From positions 32,647 through 96,646 of the forward strand of contig JALHPU010000016.1 in the NCBI GenBank assembly GCA_022842325.1: a stretch of 64,000 nt of DNA. The letters run 5' to 3'. Origin of the DNA: Sulfuritalea sp. (GTDB lineage Bacteria; Pseudomonadota; Gammaproteobacteria; Burkholderiales; Rhodocyclaceae). Numbering within the stretch: position 1 is the stretch's first letter; every line of letters begins with the position of its first letter. The notes under the pieces were generated by a model. That model did not search any database. It saw only the letters and a program-made list of their open reading frames with translations, and was not told the origin of the DNA. Below, piece after piece: positions 33,853-42,877 of the stretch. The position numbers were made by a program, and so were the translations under genes.

Positions 33853-34492
33853 AATGTTCCGCGCCCTGCGCCGTGAGCAGTTTGCCGGATTGCTGCTTGT
33901 GCTGCTGATTCATATCTTCGCCCTGTGGGGCCTGTGGAGCCATCGCCTGCTTGCGGCGCCGCAGGAGGCGGCGACCCTGTTCGTCAATTTCATCGTGCCG
34001 CCAGCGCCGCCCCGGGTCGCGGAAGCGCCAAAACGCGAGCCGCCCAAACCGCAGCGCGAAGCACTGCCGCGGTCGCAGCCGCGGCAGCTGGCGGCGGAGG
34101 CGCCGGCCCTTGCCGCTACCGATGCGGTCGCCGTACCGCCGGCGCCGACTTCTGCACCGGCCCCAGCGCCGGTGCCGGCGCTTGCCGCACCCGTCGGCCC
34201 GGTCACGCTCGGCGCGGAACTCGCCGTGTCCTGCGCCGAGCGCACCGCGCCCGCCTACCCGCCGCTTTCGCGGCGAATGAGCGAAACCGGGACCACCGTG
34301 CTGCGCGTCGAACTCGACGAACAGGGCGGCGTGAGTTCGGCTCGCGTCGCCACCGGCAGCGGCTTCGACCGGCTCGACGCGGCCGCGCTGGCGGCGGTGA
34401 AAACCTGGCGCTGCAATCCGGCACAACGCAACGGCCAACCGGTGCGCGCCGTCGCCCTGCAGCCTTTCAAATTTGTCCTTCAAGGAAACTGA
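33845..34492 (+). CDS. TonB-family energy transducer
   Basis: This 215-residue protein has an N-terminal membrane helix (FAGLLLVLLIHIFALWGLW), a Pro/Ala-rich periplasmic spacer and a C-terminal TonB domain. The latter shows YPPLSRRMSETGTTVLRVEL, GFDRLDAAALAAVKTWRCNP and a final FKFVLQGN. It transfers proton-motive energy from ExbBD to the receptor encoded two genes upstream. A dispersed short element is embedded in the spacer region, encoding VPPAPTS. Dedicated TonB-ExbBD genes point to a self-contained uptake system. Confidence 0.9.
   Translation: MGEMFRALRREQFAGLLLVLLIHIFALWGLWSHRLLAAPQEAATLFVNFIVPPAPPRVAEAPKREPPKPQREALPRSQPRQLAAEAPALAATDAVAVPPAPTSAPAPAPVPALAAPVGPVTLGAELAVSCAERTAPAYPPLSRRMSETGTTVLRVELDEQGGVSSARVATGSGFDRLDAAALAAVKTWRCNPAQRNGQPVRAVALQPFKFVLQGN
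34133..34156. repeat. Short dispersed element, copy 5 (in frame)
   Basis: GTACCGCCGGCGCCGACTTC lies within the Pro-rich linker of the TonB gene. A Pro/Ala-rich linker would produce GCC/CCG-rich DNA anyway, so this copy is the weakest. Confidence 0.4.
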
Positions 34493-34495
34493 ACC

Positions 34496-35191
34496 ATGGA
34501 AGCATCGAACGCCCTGGGCTTCGCCCACTTTCTCGCCCACACCGACGGCGTCGGCAAGCTGGTGCTCGGCACCCTGCTGCTGCTCTCGGTGGCGAGCTGG
34601 TATCTGATCCTGACGCGCTCGATCGCCAATACGCGGGCACACCGACGCGCCGCAAAATTTCTCGCCGGCTTCTGGGATGCGCCCTCGTTGCAGGAGGTGC
34701 GCACTGCCCTGGCCGCGCAGCCGATCGACAACGCCTTCGCCGAACTGGCGCAGCAGGCCCTGCAGGCGGCCAGCGACAGCGAGGCGCACAACCCGCACAA
34801 GCTCGCCGCCGTCGGTGGGCTCGGCGAATTCCTGACGCGCGTGCTGCGAAACGGCATCGACCAGGAGGCTGCGCGCGCCGAGCATGGCCTCACCGTGCTG
34901 GCTTCGGCCGGCTCGGCGGCGCCCTATGTCGGCCTGTTCGGCACGGTGTGGGGCATCTACCATGCGCTGGTGCAGATCGGCTTGTCCGGCCAGGGCACGC
35001 TGGACAAGGTCGCCGGTCCGGTCGGCGAGGCGCTGATCATGACCGCGCTCGGCCTTGCCGTGGCGATTCCCGCCGTACTGGCCTACAACGCCTTCAACCG
35101 CCGCAATCGGATGTGGCTGGCGCGGCTCGATGCCTTCGCCCACGACGTGTATGTCCTGACCACCGTCGGCACGCCGGCGCGGAGGAGCTGA
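34496..35191 (+). CDS. exbB: ExbB/TolQ-type proton channel subunit
   Basis: This 231-residue protein of the MotA/TolQ/ExbB family has three hydrophobic segments (LGTLLLLSVASWYLI, APYVGLFGTVWGIYHALV and LIMTALGLAVAIPAVLAYNAF), the conserved GLFGTVWGI loop and a cytoplasmic domain between the first two. It lies 3 bases after tonB and 1 base before exbD. It forms the proton-driven motor with ExbD and TonB. Confidence 0.9.
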   Translation: MEASNALGFAHFLAHTDGVGKLVLGTLLLLSVASWYLILTRSIANTRAHRRAAKFLAGFWDAPSLQEVRTALAAQPIDNAFAELAQQALQAASDSEAHNPHKLAAVGGLGEFLTRVLRNGIDQEAARAEHGLTVLASAGSAAPYVGLFGTVWGIYHALVQIGLSGQGTLDKVAGPVGEALIMTALGLAVAIPAVLAYNAFNRRNRMWLARLDAFAHDVYVLTTVGTPARRS

Positions 35192-35192
35192 G

Positions 35193-35612
35193 ATGGCGAT
35201 CGGCAGTTTCGACGGGCGCAGCCATCAGGCGCCGATGGCGGACATGAACGTGGTGCCGCTGGTGGATGTGATGCTGGTGCTGCTGGTGATTTTCATCGTC
35301 ACCGCGCCGCTGCTCACGCATTCGGTCAAGATCGACCTGCCCAGGGCATCGTCCAGCGCCAACATTACCAAGCCCGCGCACATCGAGTTCGGCATCCGCG
35401 CCGGCGGCGAGCTGTTCTGGAACGGCGAAGGGCTCGCACTTGCCGATCTCGGGCCGCGCTTTGCCGCCGCCGCGAAGCAGCAGCCGCAACCCGAACTGCA
35501 TATCCGCGCCGATCGCAATGCGCGTTACGAAAGCGTGGCCGAGGTGATGAGCGCGGCGGCGAAGGCCGGGCTGACGCGAATCGGCTTCGTTACCGATCCG
35601 CAGCGGACGTGA
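35193..35612 (+). CDS. exbD: ExbD/TolR-type subunit
   Basis: This 139-residue protein has one N-terminal helix with the channel Asp (MNVVPLVDVMLVLLVIFIV) and a periplasmic domain ending AAAKAGLTRIGFVTDPQ. It is the partner of the ExbB encoded just upstream. Its 3' end overlaps the convergent GGDEF-EAL gene by 23 bases, so both genes end on the same stretch. Confidence 0.9.
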   Translation: MAIGSFDGRSHQAPMADMNVVPLVDVMLVLLVIFIVTAPLLTHSVKIDLPRASSSANITKPAHIEFGIRAGGELFWNGEGLALADLGPRFAAAAKQQPQPELHIRADRNARYESVAEVMSAAAKAGLTRIGFVTDPQRT

Positions 35613-38589
35613 TGCCGGATGCAGCGGTGGCCAACGCGAAATCGCCGTTGCGCCAGCGCCGACTTTCGGTATCGGGATGGTCCACGAAGTGCTCGAATTC
35701 GTCCAGCGGCAGCGGGTGGCTGAAGTAGAAGCCCTGATAGGCATGGCAGCCTGAACGCGCCAGGAAATCCCGCTGCAAGCCGGTCTCGACGCCTTCGGCG
35801 ATCACGCCCAGGCCCAGGGTGCGGGCCAGTGCCACTACCGTGCGGGCGATCGCCGCGTCGCTGGTATCCATCAGCACGTCGCGCACGAAGGACTGGTCGA
35901 TCTTCAGCTGTTCCAGCGGCATGCGTTTCAGGTAGGCCAGCGAGGAATAGCCGGTGCCGAAGTCGTCCAGCGAAAAGCCGATGCCCGCCGCCTTCAGCAC
36001 CTGCATCTTCTCGATGATTTCCTGCACGTTGTGCACCAGCTGGGTTTCCGTCAGTTCGAGCTTAAGCCGCTGCGGATTCGCGCCGGTATCGGCGATCGCC
36101 GCCAGCACCTCGTCGACGAAGTCCTTGCGACGAAACTGATGGGCACTGACATTGACCGCCAGCGTCAGCTGCGCGGTTACGGGCCGCGCGGCCCATGTCG
36201 CCAACTGGCGGCAGGCGGTTTCCAGTACCCAGTGGCCGAGGGTTTGAATCAGGCCGGTGTCTTCCGCCAGCGGAATGAATTCGGTGGGATGCACCAGCCC
36301 GCGCGTCGGGTGCTGCCAGCGCACCAGGGCCTCGGCACCGATCACCTGGCCCGAGGAATCGACCTGGGCCTGGTAATGAATCAGGAACTGCCGCTCCGCA
36401 ATCGCCTTGCGCAGGTCGGCTTCCAGGGCGGCGTGCGCCGTGACCACGGCCTGCATTTCGGGGTCGAAGAAGCGCAGCGCGTTGCGCCCCAGCGCCTTGG
36501 CCTGGTACATCGCCGTGTCGGCGCGCTTCATCAGATCCTCGACGGTGACGGGCTTGCCGTCGAACAGGGTGATGCCGATGCTCGAACTGCAATGATGGCT
36601 GCGCTTGCCGCGGGCTTCTCCGTTCACGCTGATGTCGAGCAGATAGGGCTGGCTCAACAGGGCCTGGGTTTTCACCGCCAGCGCCTCGGCCTGCATCGCG
36701 GCGAGCTGGTCGCCCTCGCTGCCGTCCAGGTCCTCCAGCACCACCACGAATTCGTCGCCCCCCAGCCGCGCCACCGTGTCGCTCTGGCGCACGCAGGCCT
36801 GCAGGCGCGAGGCCACCTCGACCAGCAACTGGTCGCCGACATCGTGGCCCAGCGTATCGTTGAGGATCTTGAAATTGTCGAGGTCGAAAAACAGCAGGGC
36901 ACCGTAGCGGCCGTTGCGCGCGCAGCCGGCCAGTGCATGGCGCAGGCGGTCGAGCAGCAGCCGGCGGTTGGGCAGCCCGGTCAGGTGGTCGTAGAAGGCC
37001 AGCTGGGCAATTTCATTTTCCGCCGCCTTGCGCTCGGTGATGTCGGCAAAGGTGCCGACATAGTTGGTCACCTCGCCGCTGCTGTCCTTTACCGCCGTGA
37101 TGCTGAGCCACTCGGGGAATTCCTCGCCGTTCTTGCGCCGGTTCCAGATCTCCCCCTGCCAGCTGCCGGTACGCACCAGGCTGTCCCACATGGTTTCGTA
37201 AAAGGACAGATCGTGGCGGCCCGAGCTCAGCATGTGCGGAGTCTGGCCCACGGCTTCGTCGGCGGAATAGCCGGTGATTTCGGTGAACGCGCGGTTGACG
37301 CGCAGGATGGTCTTGTTGGCATCGGTGATGGTGACGCCGTCCTGGGCCTCGAAGGTGGTGGCGGCGACGCGCAGATGATGTTCGGCGCGGACTCTTTCCG
37401 AGATGTCGCGGATCGTGCCGCTGACGTAGCGTCGGTCGCCGACCTCCCAGTTCGCCAGCGACAGCTCGATCGGAAATTCCGTGCCGTCCTTGTGCAGGCC
37501 CTCGGTCTCGAAGGCCTTGCCGGTGACGCGCGATTCACCGCCGCCGAGCACGCGATGCATGCCCCTGAGGTGGCTTTCGCGGTGGCGATGGGGTATCAGC
37601 TTGGTCAGCGGCTGACCGACGACTTCCTTTTCCGCATAACCGAAGATCACCTCGGCCCGGCGGTTCCAGCCGACGATATTGCCCAGGCTGTCGGCCGTGA
37701 CGATGGCGTCGTTGGCCGACTGCGTCACCGCATGATAGCGGGCCGTGCTTTCACGCAGGATCTGCTCGACCTGCTTGCGCTCCTCGATTTCGTTCAGCAG
37801 ATCGCGGTTGGTCGCGTCGAGCGACGCGGTGCGCTCGCGAACGCGGAGGTCGAGGTCGTGTATGGATTGCTTGAGCAGCGCTTCCTGGCCGTCGATGATG
37901 CGCTGCGCGCGCGCCACCAGCACATATTGCAGGGCATACAGCAGGGCCAGCAGGACCAGCACCGTGCCGATGACGATCGAGCGGGTGCTGGCGAGTTGCG
38001 AGGTCAGGTCGGTGACGTCGCTGTAGATTTCGAACACCGCCACAATCCGGTTCTGTTCGTCGCGGATCGGCAGATAGGTAGAAATGACGTCGAGGTTGGT
38101 CAGCGTGCCCTCGAAGGCGTCGAAGCTGTCCTTGTGCGCCAGTCCGCTGATGACATGTCCATTGCGGGCCGCGAGAAACGCCGGGTTGTCGCTCTTGTTC
38201 TCGCCGGTTTGCGCCGGGTCGCTGGAGAACGCGGTGAGGCCGTTGAGGGAATAGGTTTTGACCTTGACGACTTCGGTCCCTTGCATCTGCCGCGACACCA
38301 GCTTGTAAAGGTTGTCCCTTTCCGCCATGGCGCGCAATGCGGTCGGCGAGGCGCTTTCGCTTTCCGCGACCAGGATGGCAAACTTCGGCCACAGCGAATT
38401 GGAGAGGGCGTGGGTCAGCGCCAGGTTGCGATCCTCGGCCAGGTGCGTCAGGTCGCGCAGGGCCAGGTACTGATAGCTCCAGCCCAGCAGTATCGCGACG
38501 CCGACGGTGCACAACAGGCTGGCGATGGAAAAATAGCGGGTGAGTGCAAAACGCCCGGGCAGCACCGTACCTTGACCCTCCTGGCTCAT
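35590..38589 (-). CDS. Membrane PAS-GGDEF-EAL cyclic-di-GMP regulator
   Basis: This 999-residue protein has an N-terminal membrane helix (FSIASLLCTVGVAILLGW), a periplasmic sensor of about 170 residues, and a second helix (SIVIGTVLVLLALLYALQYV). A coiled coil, two PAS domains (one with TANSLGNIVGWNRRAE-like sequence, one with VNRAFTEITGYSADEA), GGDEF (RLGGDEFVVVLED, intact) and EAL (IGAEALVRWQHPTRG, intact) follow. It may make or break cyclic-di-GMP. Its last residues (ESRRWRNGDFALA) are written over a copy of the dispersed element. It converges on exbD and may belong to the accessory block. Confidence 0.9.
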   Translation of the reverse strand: MSQEGQGTVLPGRFALTRYFSIASLLCTVGVAILLGWSYQYLALRDLTHLAEDRNLALTHALSNSLWPKFAILVAESESASPTALRAMAERDNLYKLVSRQMQGTEVVKVKTYSLNGLTAFSSDPAQTGENKSDNPAFLAARNGHVISGLAHKDSFDAFEGTLTNLDVISTYLPIRDEQNRIVAVFEIYSDVTDLTSQLASTRSIVIGTVLVLLALLYALQYVLVARAQRIIDGQEALLKQSIHDLDLRVRERTASLDATNRDLLNEIEERKQVEQILRESTARYHAVTQSANDAIVTADSLGNIVGWNRRAEVIFGYAEKEVVGQPLTKLIPHRHRESHLRGMHRVLGGGESRVTGKAFETEGLHKDGTEFPIELSLANWEVGDRRYVSGTIRDISERVRAEHHLRVAATTFEAQDGVTITDANKTILRVNRAFTEITGYSADEAVGQTPHMLSSGRHDLSFYETMWDSLVRTGSWQGEIWNRRKNGEEFPEWLSITAVKDSSGEVTNYVGTFADITERKAAENEIAQLAFYDHLTGLPNRRLLLDRLRHALAGCARNGRYGALLFFDLDNFKILNDTLGHDVGDQLLVEVASRLQACVRQSDTVARLGGDEFVVVLEDLDGSEGDQLAAMQAEALAVKTQALLSQPYLLDISVNGEARGKRSHHCSSSIGITLFDGKPVTVEDLMKRADTAMYQAKALGRNALRFFDPEMQAVVTAHAALEADLRKAIAERQFLIHYQAQVDSSGQVIGAEALVRWQHPTRGLVHPTEFIPLAEDTGLIQTLGHWVLETACRQLATWAARPVTAQLTLAVNVSAHQFRRKDFVDEVLAAIADTGANPQRLKLELTETQLVHNVQEIIEKMQVLKAAGIGFSLDDFGTGYSSLAYLKRMPLEQLKIDQSFVRDVLMDTSDAAIARTVVALARTLGLGVIAEGVETGLQRDFLARSGCHAYQGFYFSHPLPLDEFEHFVDHPDTESRRWRNGDFALATAASGITSAADR
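35647..35671. repeat. Short dispersed element, copy 6 (in gene end)
   Basis: GTTGCGCCAGCGCCGACTTT closely matches copy 3 at 24549. On the minus strand it encodes part of the last 30 residues of the GGDEF-EAL protein. Confidence 0.55.
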
Positions 38590-38746
38590 GCCCGTCCCTC
38601 CTCCCCTTGCTGCGTCCTTCGCTGCGGTCGGCCGCCAAAGCAGCGTGCCGCGCGTCCGGACAAAACCACTTTATAGAGATGGATTATATGTCAGCCAGGA
38701 CCAGCGTCGCTGCGCATGTCCATCCGCCTTTGCGGCGAGCGGACGC

Positions 38747-39622
38747 CTATTCCAGGTTCTGTACCTGCTCGCGCATCTGCTCGATCAGCAGCTTGAGGTC
38801 CAGCGCGATGGCGGTGACTTCGGCCGAGACCGACTTCGACGACAGGGTATTCGCCTCGCGGTTGAGCTCCTGCATCAGGAAATCCAGCCGTTTGCCTACC
38901 GCGCCGCCTTTTTTCAGCACCCGGTCGAGTTCGTCCATGTGCGTGACCAGCCGTGCGATCTCTTCGGCGACATCGATCTTGGCAGCGAACACGCCGACTT
39001 CCTGGCGGATGCGTTCCTCGTCCAGATTCGCCACCGCCTCGCGCAGCTTGGTCGCCAGGCGTTCGCGGTAGGCGGCCAGCGCCGCCGGCAGCAGCGGTTC
39101 GGCGGCAGCGATGCGCTCGCGCATGCGCGCGGCGCGGTCGTGCAGCACGCCGGCCAGCTTGGCGCCCTCGCGCGAGCGCGAGGCGACGAACTCGTCGAGC
39201 AGGCCGGCGAACAGTTCCTGCGCTGCGGACTGCAGTTGTTCGGTGCTCAGCGCGTCGTCGCCCAGCACCCCCGGCCAGCGCAGTACCTCGGCCACCGACA
39301 GCGGGGCGGCCTGCGGCAGGGCGCTGCGCACGCTGGCGTCGAGCTTGCCCAGTTCGGCCAGCAGCGCCGGATTGGGCGTTTGCCCGCGCGCCGCGGCGCC
39401 TTGCGCCGGTTGCGCCTGTAGATAGCCGCGCATTTCGATCTTGCCGCGCGCAATGCGCTCGGCGATTTTTTCGCGCAGCGGCATCTCGAGGAAGCGCAGG
39501 TCTTCACTGAGCCGAAAGCCGATGTCCAGATAGCGCGAATTGACGCTCTTGAGCTCGAAGTTCATCACTGCGCTGCCAAGGTCGCGGCTGGCAGCGGCAT
39601 AGCCGGTCATGCTGTGGATCAT
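38747..39622 (-). CDS. yicC: YicC-family endoribonuclease
   Basis: This 291-residue protein has the YicC start MIHSMTGYAAASRDLG, SVNSRYLDIGFRLSEDLR and the C-terminal KRLDFLMQELNREANTLSSK with LIEQMREQVQNLE at the end. The family comprises RNA-cleaving proteins. Its usual neighbour gmk lies about 10.8 kb away on the same strand, past the metal-uptake block and the GGDEF-EAL gene. Upstream in the opposite orientation are the kinase/PP2C/rph genes. Confidence 0.92.
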   Translation of the reverse strand: MIHSMTGYAAASRDLGSAVMNFELKSVNSRYLDIGFRLSEDLRFLEMPLREKIAERIARGKIEMRGYLQAQPAQGAAARGQTPNPALLAELGKLDASVRSALPQAAPLSVAEVLRWPGVLGDDALSTEQLQSAAQELFAGLLDEFVASRSREGAKLAGVLHDRAARMRERIAAAEPLLPAALAAYRERLATKLREAVANLDEERIRQEVGVFAAKIDVAEEIARLVTHMDELDRVLKKGGAVGKRLDFLMQELNREANTLSSKSVSAEVTAIALDLKLLIEQMREQVQNLE

Positions 39623-39739
39623 GGCGTGGGTGTCTCTCCGTTCCCGTTCCGCTTCCCGTTGCCGAAAGCAGTTGTTTACAGCGACGAGGCGAACAAGGAA
39701 AATTGAGGCAGTATATCAACCCGTCCACCTCCGCATACC

Positions 39740-40669
39740 GTGTTTTCGCAGAACAATCAGGCACTCCCCCCCGGCTACGAACTGGAAGGCTATCGCATCG
39801 AGCGACAGCTTTCCGTCGGCGGTTTTTCGATCGTCTATCTGGCGCACGATGCCGCTGGCACGCCGGTGGCGCTCAAGGAATACCTGCCCAATGCCCTCGC
39901 GCTGCGCGGCGAAGGCCAGATCGTGCCGGCCATTCCGCCCGAGTTTCAGGCGGATTTCAATCACGGCCTGAAGCTGTTTTTCGAGGAGGGGCGGGCGCTT
40001 ACCGGGCTGGATCATCCCAACGTGGTGCGGGTGCTGAATTTCTTCCGCGCCAACGAGACGGTCTACCTGGTCATGCGCTATGAAACCGGCCAGACCCTGC
40101 GCGACTACATCCGTCAGCATCGCGGCCGCCTGGGCGAGCCCTTCCTGCGCAAGATGTTCAGCGGCGTGCTCGACGGCCTCGGCGAGGTCCATGGCTGCGG
40201 CCTGCTGCACCTGGACATCAAGCCGGCGAATATCTGGCTGCGCGACGATGGCAGTCCGGTGCTGCTGGATTTCGGTGCGGCGCGCTATGCGGTGGATATC
40301 GGCCCGCCCGAGCCGCGGGCGATGTACACCCCGGGTTACGCGGCGCCCGAGCAGTATCACGGCAAGTTTACGCTGGGGCCGTGGACCGACATCTATGCCG
40401 TTGGCGCCTGCATGTACGCGGCGCTGGCCGGCAGCGCGCCGCAGGCCGCGGACGAACGGCTGGTCGACGACCAGCTGTTGCCAGCCCGCCAGCGCTGGGG
40501 CATGGAGTATTCGCCGCGCCTGCTGGCGATCATCGACGAATGCCTGCGCCTCGAACCGCAACGTCGGCCGCAGCATGCCCGCGCCCTGCAGGCGTCGCTG
40601 AATACCGACACGGCGGGCGACAAGCCGCCGGGATCCTGGCTTTCCCGCATCGGTCTGCGCGGCTGGTAA
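39740..40669 (+). CDS. Ser/Thr protein kinase (Hanks type)
   Basis: This 309-residue protein has a GTG start. Kinase motifs in order are the Gly loop LSVGGFSIVYLAHD, VALKEYLP with the catalytic Lys, LLHLDIKPANIWL (HxD motif as HLD), DFGAARY, and YAAPEQYHGKFTLGPWTDIYAVG. It has no membrane helix or extracellular domain. The PP2C gene overlaps its stop, so kinase and phosphatase are made together. It lies in the yicC / rph neighbourhood where betaproteobacteria often carry such a pair. Targets are unknown. Confidence 0.9.
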   Translation: MFSQNNQALPPGYELEGYRIERQLSVGGFSIVYLAHDAAGTPVALKEYLPNALALRGEGQIVPAIPPEFQADFNHGLKLFFEEGRALTGLDHPNVVRVLNFFRANETVYLVMRYETGQTLRDYIRQHRGRLGEPFLRKMFSGVLDGLGEVHGCGLLHLDIKPANIWLRDDGSPVLLDFGAARYAVDIGPPEPRAMYTPGYAAPEQYHGKFTLGPWTDIYAVGACMYAALAGSAPQAADERLVDDQLLPARQRWGMEYSPRLLAIIDECLRLEPQRRPQHARALQASLNTDTAGDKPPGSWLSRIGLRGW

Positions 40670-41565
40670 TGAATTTCAACATCATCCAGGAAAGCCGCAT
40701 CGGCGGCCGCGAGGTCAACCAGGATCGCGCCGCATGGCTGGCGACCGGAGACTCGGTATTGATGGTGGTGGCCGACGGCATGGGCGGCCACCTGCAGGGC
40801 GAAGTCGCGGCGCAGCTGGCGATCGACACGATAACCTCGCGCTTTCGCAGCGAAGCCAAGCCGCGCCTCGCCGATCCGGCCCGGTTTCTCACGGCGGCGC
40901 TGTCGCTGGCCCATCAGAGCATCGTCAGCCATTCCACCGCCTGCCGCATTCCGGCGCACGCCGCGCCGCGCACCACCTGCATCGCCTGCGTGGTGCAGGA
41001 CGGCGAGGCGCGCTGGGCGCATGCCGGCGATTCGCGCCTGTATCTGGTCCACGCCAGTGCAGCGGACAACGCCGGCGTGTTGCGCACCCGCGATCACAGC
41101 CTGGTGCAGCGCATGGTCGACGACGGCATGATCAGCGACGACCAGGCGGCCAGCCATCCCCTGCGCAACCGCGTTTTCAGTTGTCTCGGCGGCAGCCTGA
41201 CGCCGCACATCGAGGTGTCGCGCACGGTACCCCTGCAGGACGGCGATCTGATCGCCCTGTGCACCGACGGTGCCTGGTCGCCCCTCGGTGAGAAGCTGGT
41301 GACCGAACTCAGGCGCGTGCCGCTGACCCGCTCGGTGCCGCATCTGCTCGACGCCGCGGAGCATGCCGCCGGGCCCGGCGCGGACAACCTGACCCTGATC
41401 GCGATGCGCTGGGAAGCACCCGATCCCGATGCCCATACCCTCAACCTGCGGCCTGACGCACCGCCGGAGCACTACCAGGCACGGATCAGCGACGCGGACA
41501 TCGACCAGGCCGTCGACGAAATTCGGCGCCGCATGCCTTACACGCCCAATGGAGTTTCCTCATGA
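40669..41565 (+). CDS. PP2C-family Ser/Thr phosphatase
   Basis: This 298-residue protein's start overlaps the kinase stop (TAATG). PP2C metal-site motifs are visible: [47 protein letters not shown] and [10 protein letters not shown]. It should reverse the phosphorylation of the adjacent kinase. Its end overlaps rph by 4 bases. Confidence 0.92.
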   Translation: MNFNIIQESRIGGREVNQDRAAWLATGDSVLMVVADGMGGHLQGEVAAQLAIDTITSRFRSEAKPRLADPARFLTAALSLAHQSIVSHSTACRIPAHAAPRTTCIACVVQDGEARWAHAGDSRLYLVHASAADNAGVLRTRDHSLVQRMVDDGMISDDQAASHPLRNRVFSCLGGSLTPHIEVSRTVPLQDGDLIALCTDGAWSPLGEKLVTELRRVPLTRSVPHLLDAAEHAAGPGADNLTLIAMRWEAPDPDAHTLNLRPDAPPEHYQARISDADIDQAVDEIRRRMPYTPNGVSS

Positions 41566-42290
41566 ATCGCCCGCCCCAACGCCAGGACCGCAGCGCGACC
41601 CAGTTGCGCAAGCTCACGATCACCCGCCATTACACCCACCACGCCGAAGGCAGCGTGCTGGTCGAGTTCGGCGCCACCAAGGTGTTGTGCACCGCCAGCG
41701 TCGAGGAATCGGTGCCCGGCTTCCTGCGCGGCAAGGGCTCGGGCTGGGTCACCGCCGAATACGGCATGCTGCCGCGCGCGACCAACACGCGCACCGCGCG
41801 CGAGGCGGCAAAGGGCAAGCAGTCCGGCCGCACCCAGGAAATCCAGCGCCTGATCGGCCGCTCCTTGCGCGCCGTGACCGACCTGGGCGCACTCGGCGAG
41901 CGCCAGATCACGCTCGATTGTGACGTGTTGCAGGCCGACGGCGGTACCCGCTGCGCCTCGATCACCGGCGCCTGCGTCGCGCTGCACGACGCGCTGGCCA
42001 CGCTGGTCGCCGGCGGAAAACTGGTGCGTCACCCGATGCGCGAACTGGTGGCCGCGGTCTCGGTAGGCATCGTCGATGGCGTTCCCTTGCTCGACCTGGA
42101 TTACGCCGAGGATTCCGGCTGCGATACCGACATGAACGTGGTGATCACCGCCGGCGGCGGCATCATCGAGGTGCAGGGCACGGCCGAAGGCGCACCGTTT
42201 TCGCGTGCCGAACTCGATGCGCTGCTGGAACTGGCCGCGGCCGGCATCCGCGACATCGTCGCGGCGCAGCGGGCCGCGTTGGCAGCGTGA
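41562..42290 (+). CDS. rph: Ribonuclease PH
   Basis: This 242-residue 3'-5' phosphorolytic exonuclease trims tRNA 3' ends. Motifs are [36 protein letters not shown] and [17 protein letters not shown]. It overlaps the PP2C and rdgB genes by 4 bases each, showing one tight operon. Confidence 0.97.
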   Translation: MNRPPQRQDRSATQLRKLTITRHYTHHAEGSVLVEFGATKVLCTASVEESVPGFLRGKGSGWVTAEYGMLPRATNTRTAREAAKGKQSGRTQEIQRLIGRSLRAVTDLGALGERQITLDCDVLQADGGTRCASITGACVALHDALATLVAGGKLVRHPMRELVAAVSVGIVDGVPLLDLDYAEDSGCDTDMNVVITAGGGIIEVQGTAEGAPFSRAELDALLELAAAGIRDIVAAQRAALAA

Positions 42291-42877
42291 AGAAACTGGT
42301 CCTGGCTTCCGGCAACGCCGGCAAGCTGCGCGAATTCGGCCAGCTGCTGGCGCCCTTCGATTTCGAGGTACTGCCGCAGTCCACCTTCAACGTGCCGGAG
42401 GCCGACGAGCCGCACGTCACCTTCGTCGAGAACGCCATCGCCAAGGCCCGCCACGCCGCACGGCTGACCGGCCTGCCGGCGCTGGCCGACGACTCGGGGC
42501 TGTGCGTCAGCGCGCTGGGCGGTGCGCCCGGCGTGTTCTCGGCGCGCTATGGCGGTGAGCCCAAGTCGGACGCGAAGAACAACGCCAAGCTGCTGGCCGA
42601 CCTAGCCGGCGTCGCCGATCGCCGCGCGCATTACGTCGCGGTGCTGGTGCTGATGCGTCATGCCGACGATCCGCAGCCGGTGATCAGCGAAGGCGAATGG
42701 CATGGCCGGATCATCGACACGCCGCGCGGCGCCGGCGGCTTCGGTTACGACCCCTACTTCCTGCTGCCCGACCGCGGCCTCACCGCGGCCGAACTGCCGC
42801 ACGAGGAAAAGAATCGCCATTCGCATCGCGGCCAGGCCTTGGCGCAACTCATCGCCCGTTTGCGCGCCGGGGCGTGA
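42287..42877 (+). CDS. rdgB: XTP/dITP diphosphatase (RdgB/HAM1)
   Basis: This 196-residue protein starts with [18 protein letters not shown] and has the active-site [20 protein letters not shown] and [10 protein letters not shown]. It hydrolyses deaminated purine nucleotides to keep them out of DNA and RNA. Its stop overlaps the hemW GTG start. Confidence 0.95.
   Translation: MKKLVLASGNAGKLREFGQLLAPFDFEVLPQSTFNVPEADEPHVTFVENAIAKARHAARLTGLPALADDSGLCVSALGGAPGVFSARYGGEPKSDAKNNAKLLADLAGVADRRAHYVAVLVLMRHADDPQPVISEGEWHGRIIDTPRGAGGFGYDPYFLLPDRGLTAAELPHEEKNRHSHRGQALAQLIARLRAGA

Noticed and set aside
36031..38676. Open plus-strand frame of 881 codons opposite the GGDEF-EAL gene
   Set aside because: The minus strand carries PAS, GGDEF and EAL motifs; the plus-strand translation has none.
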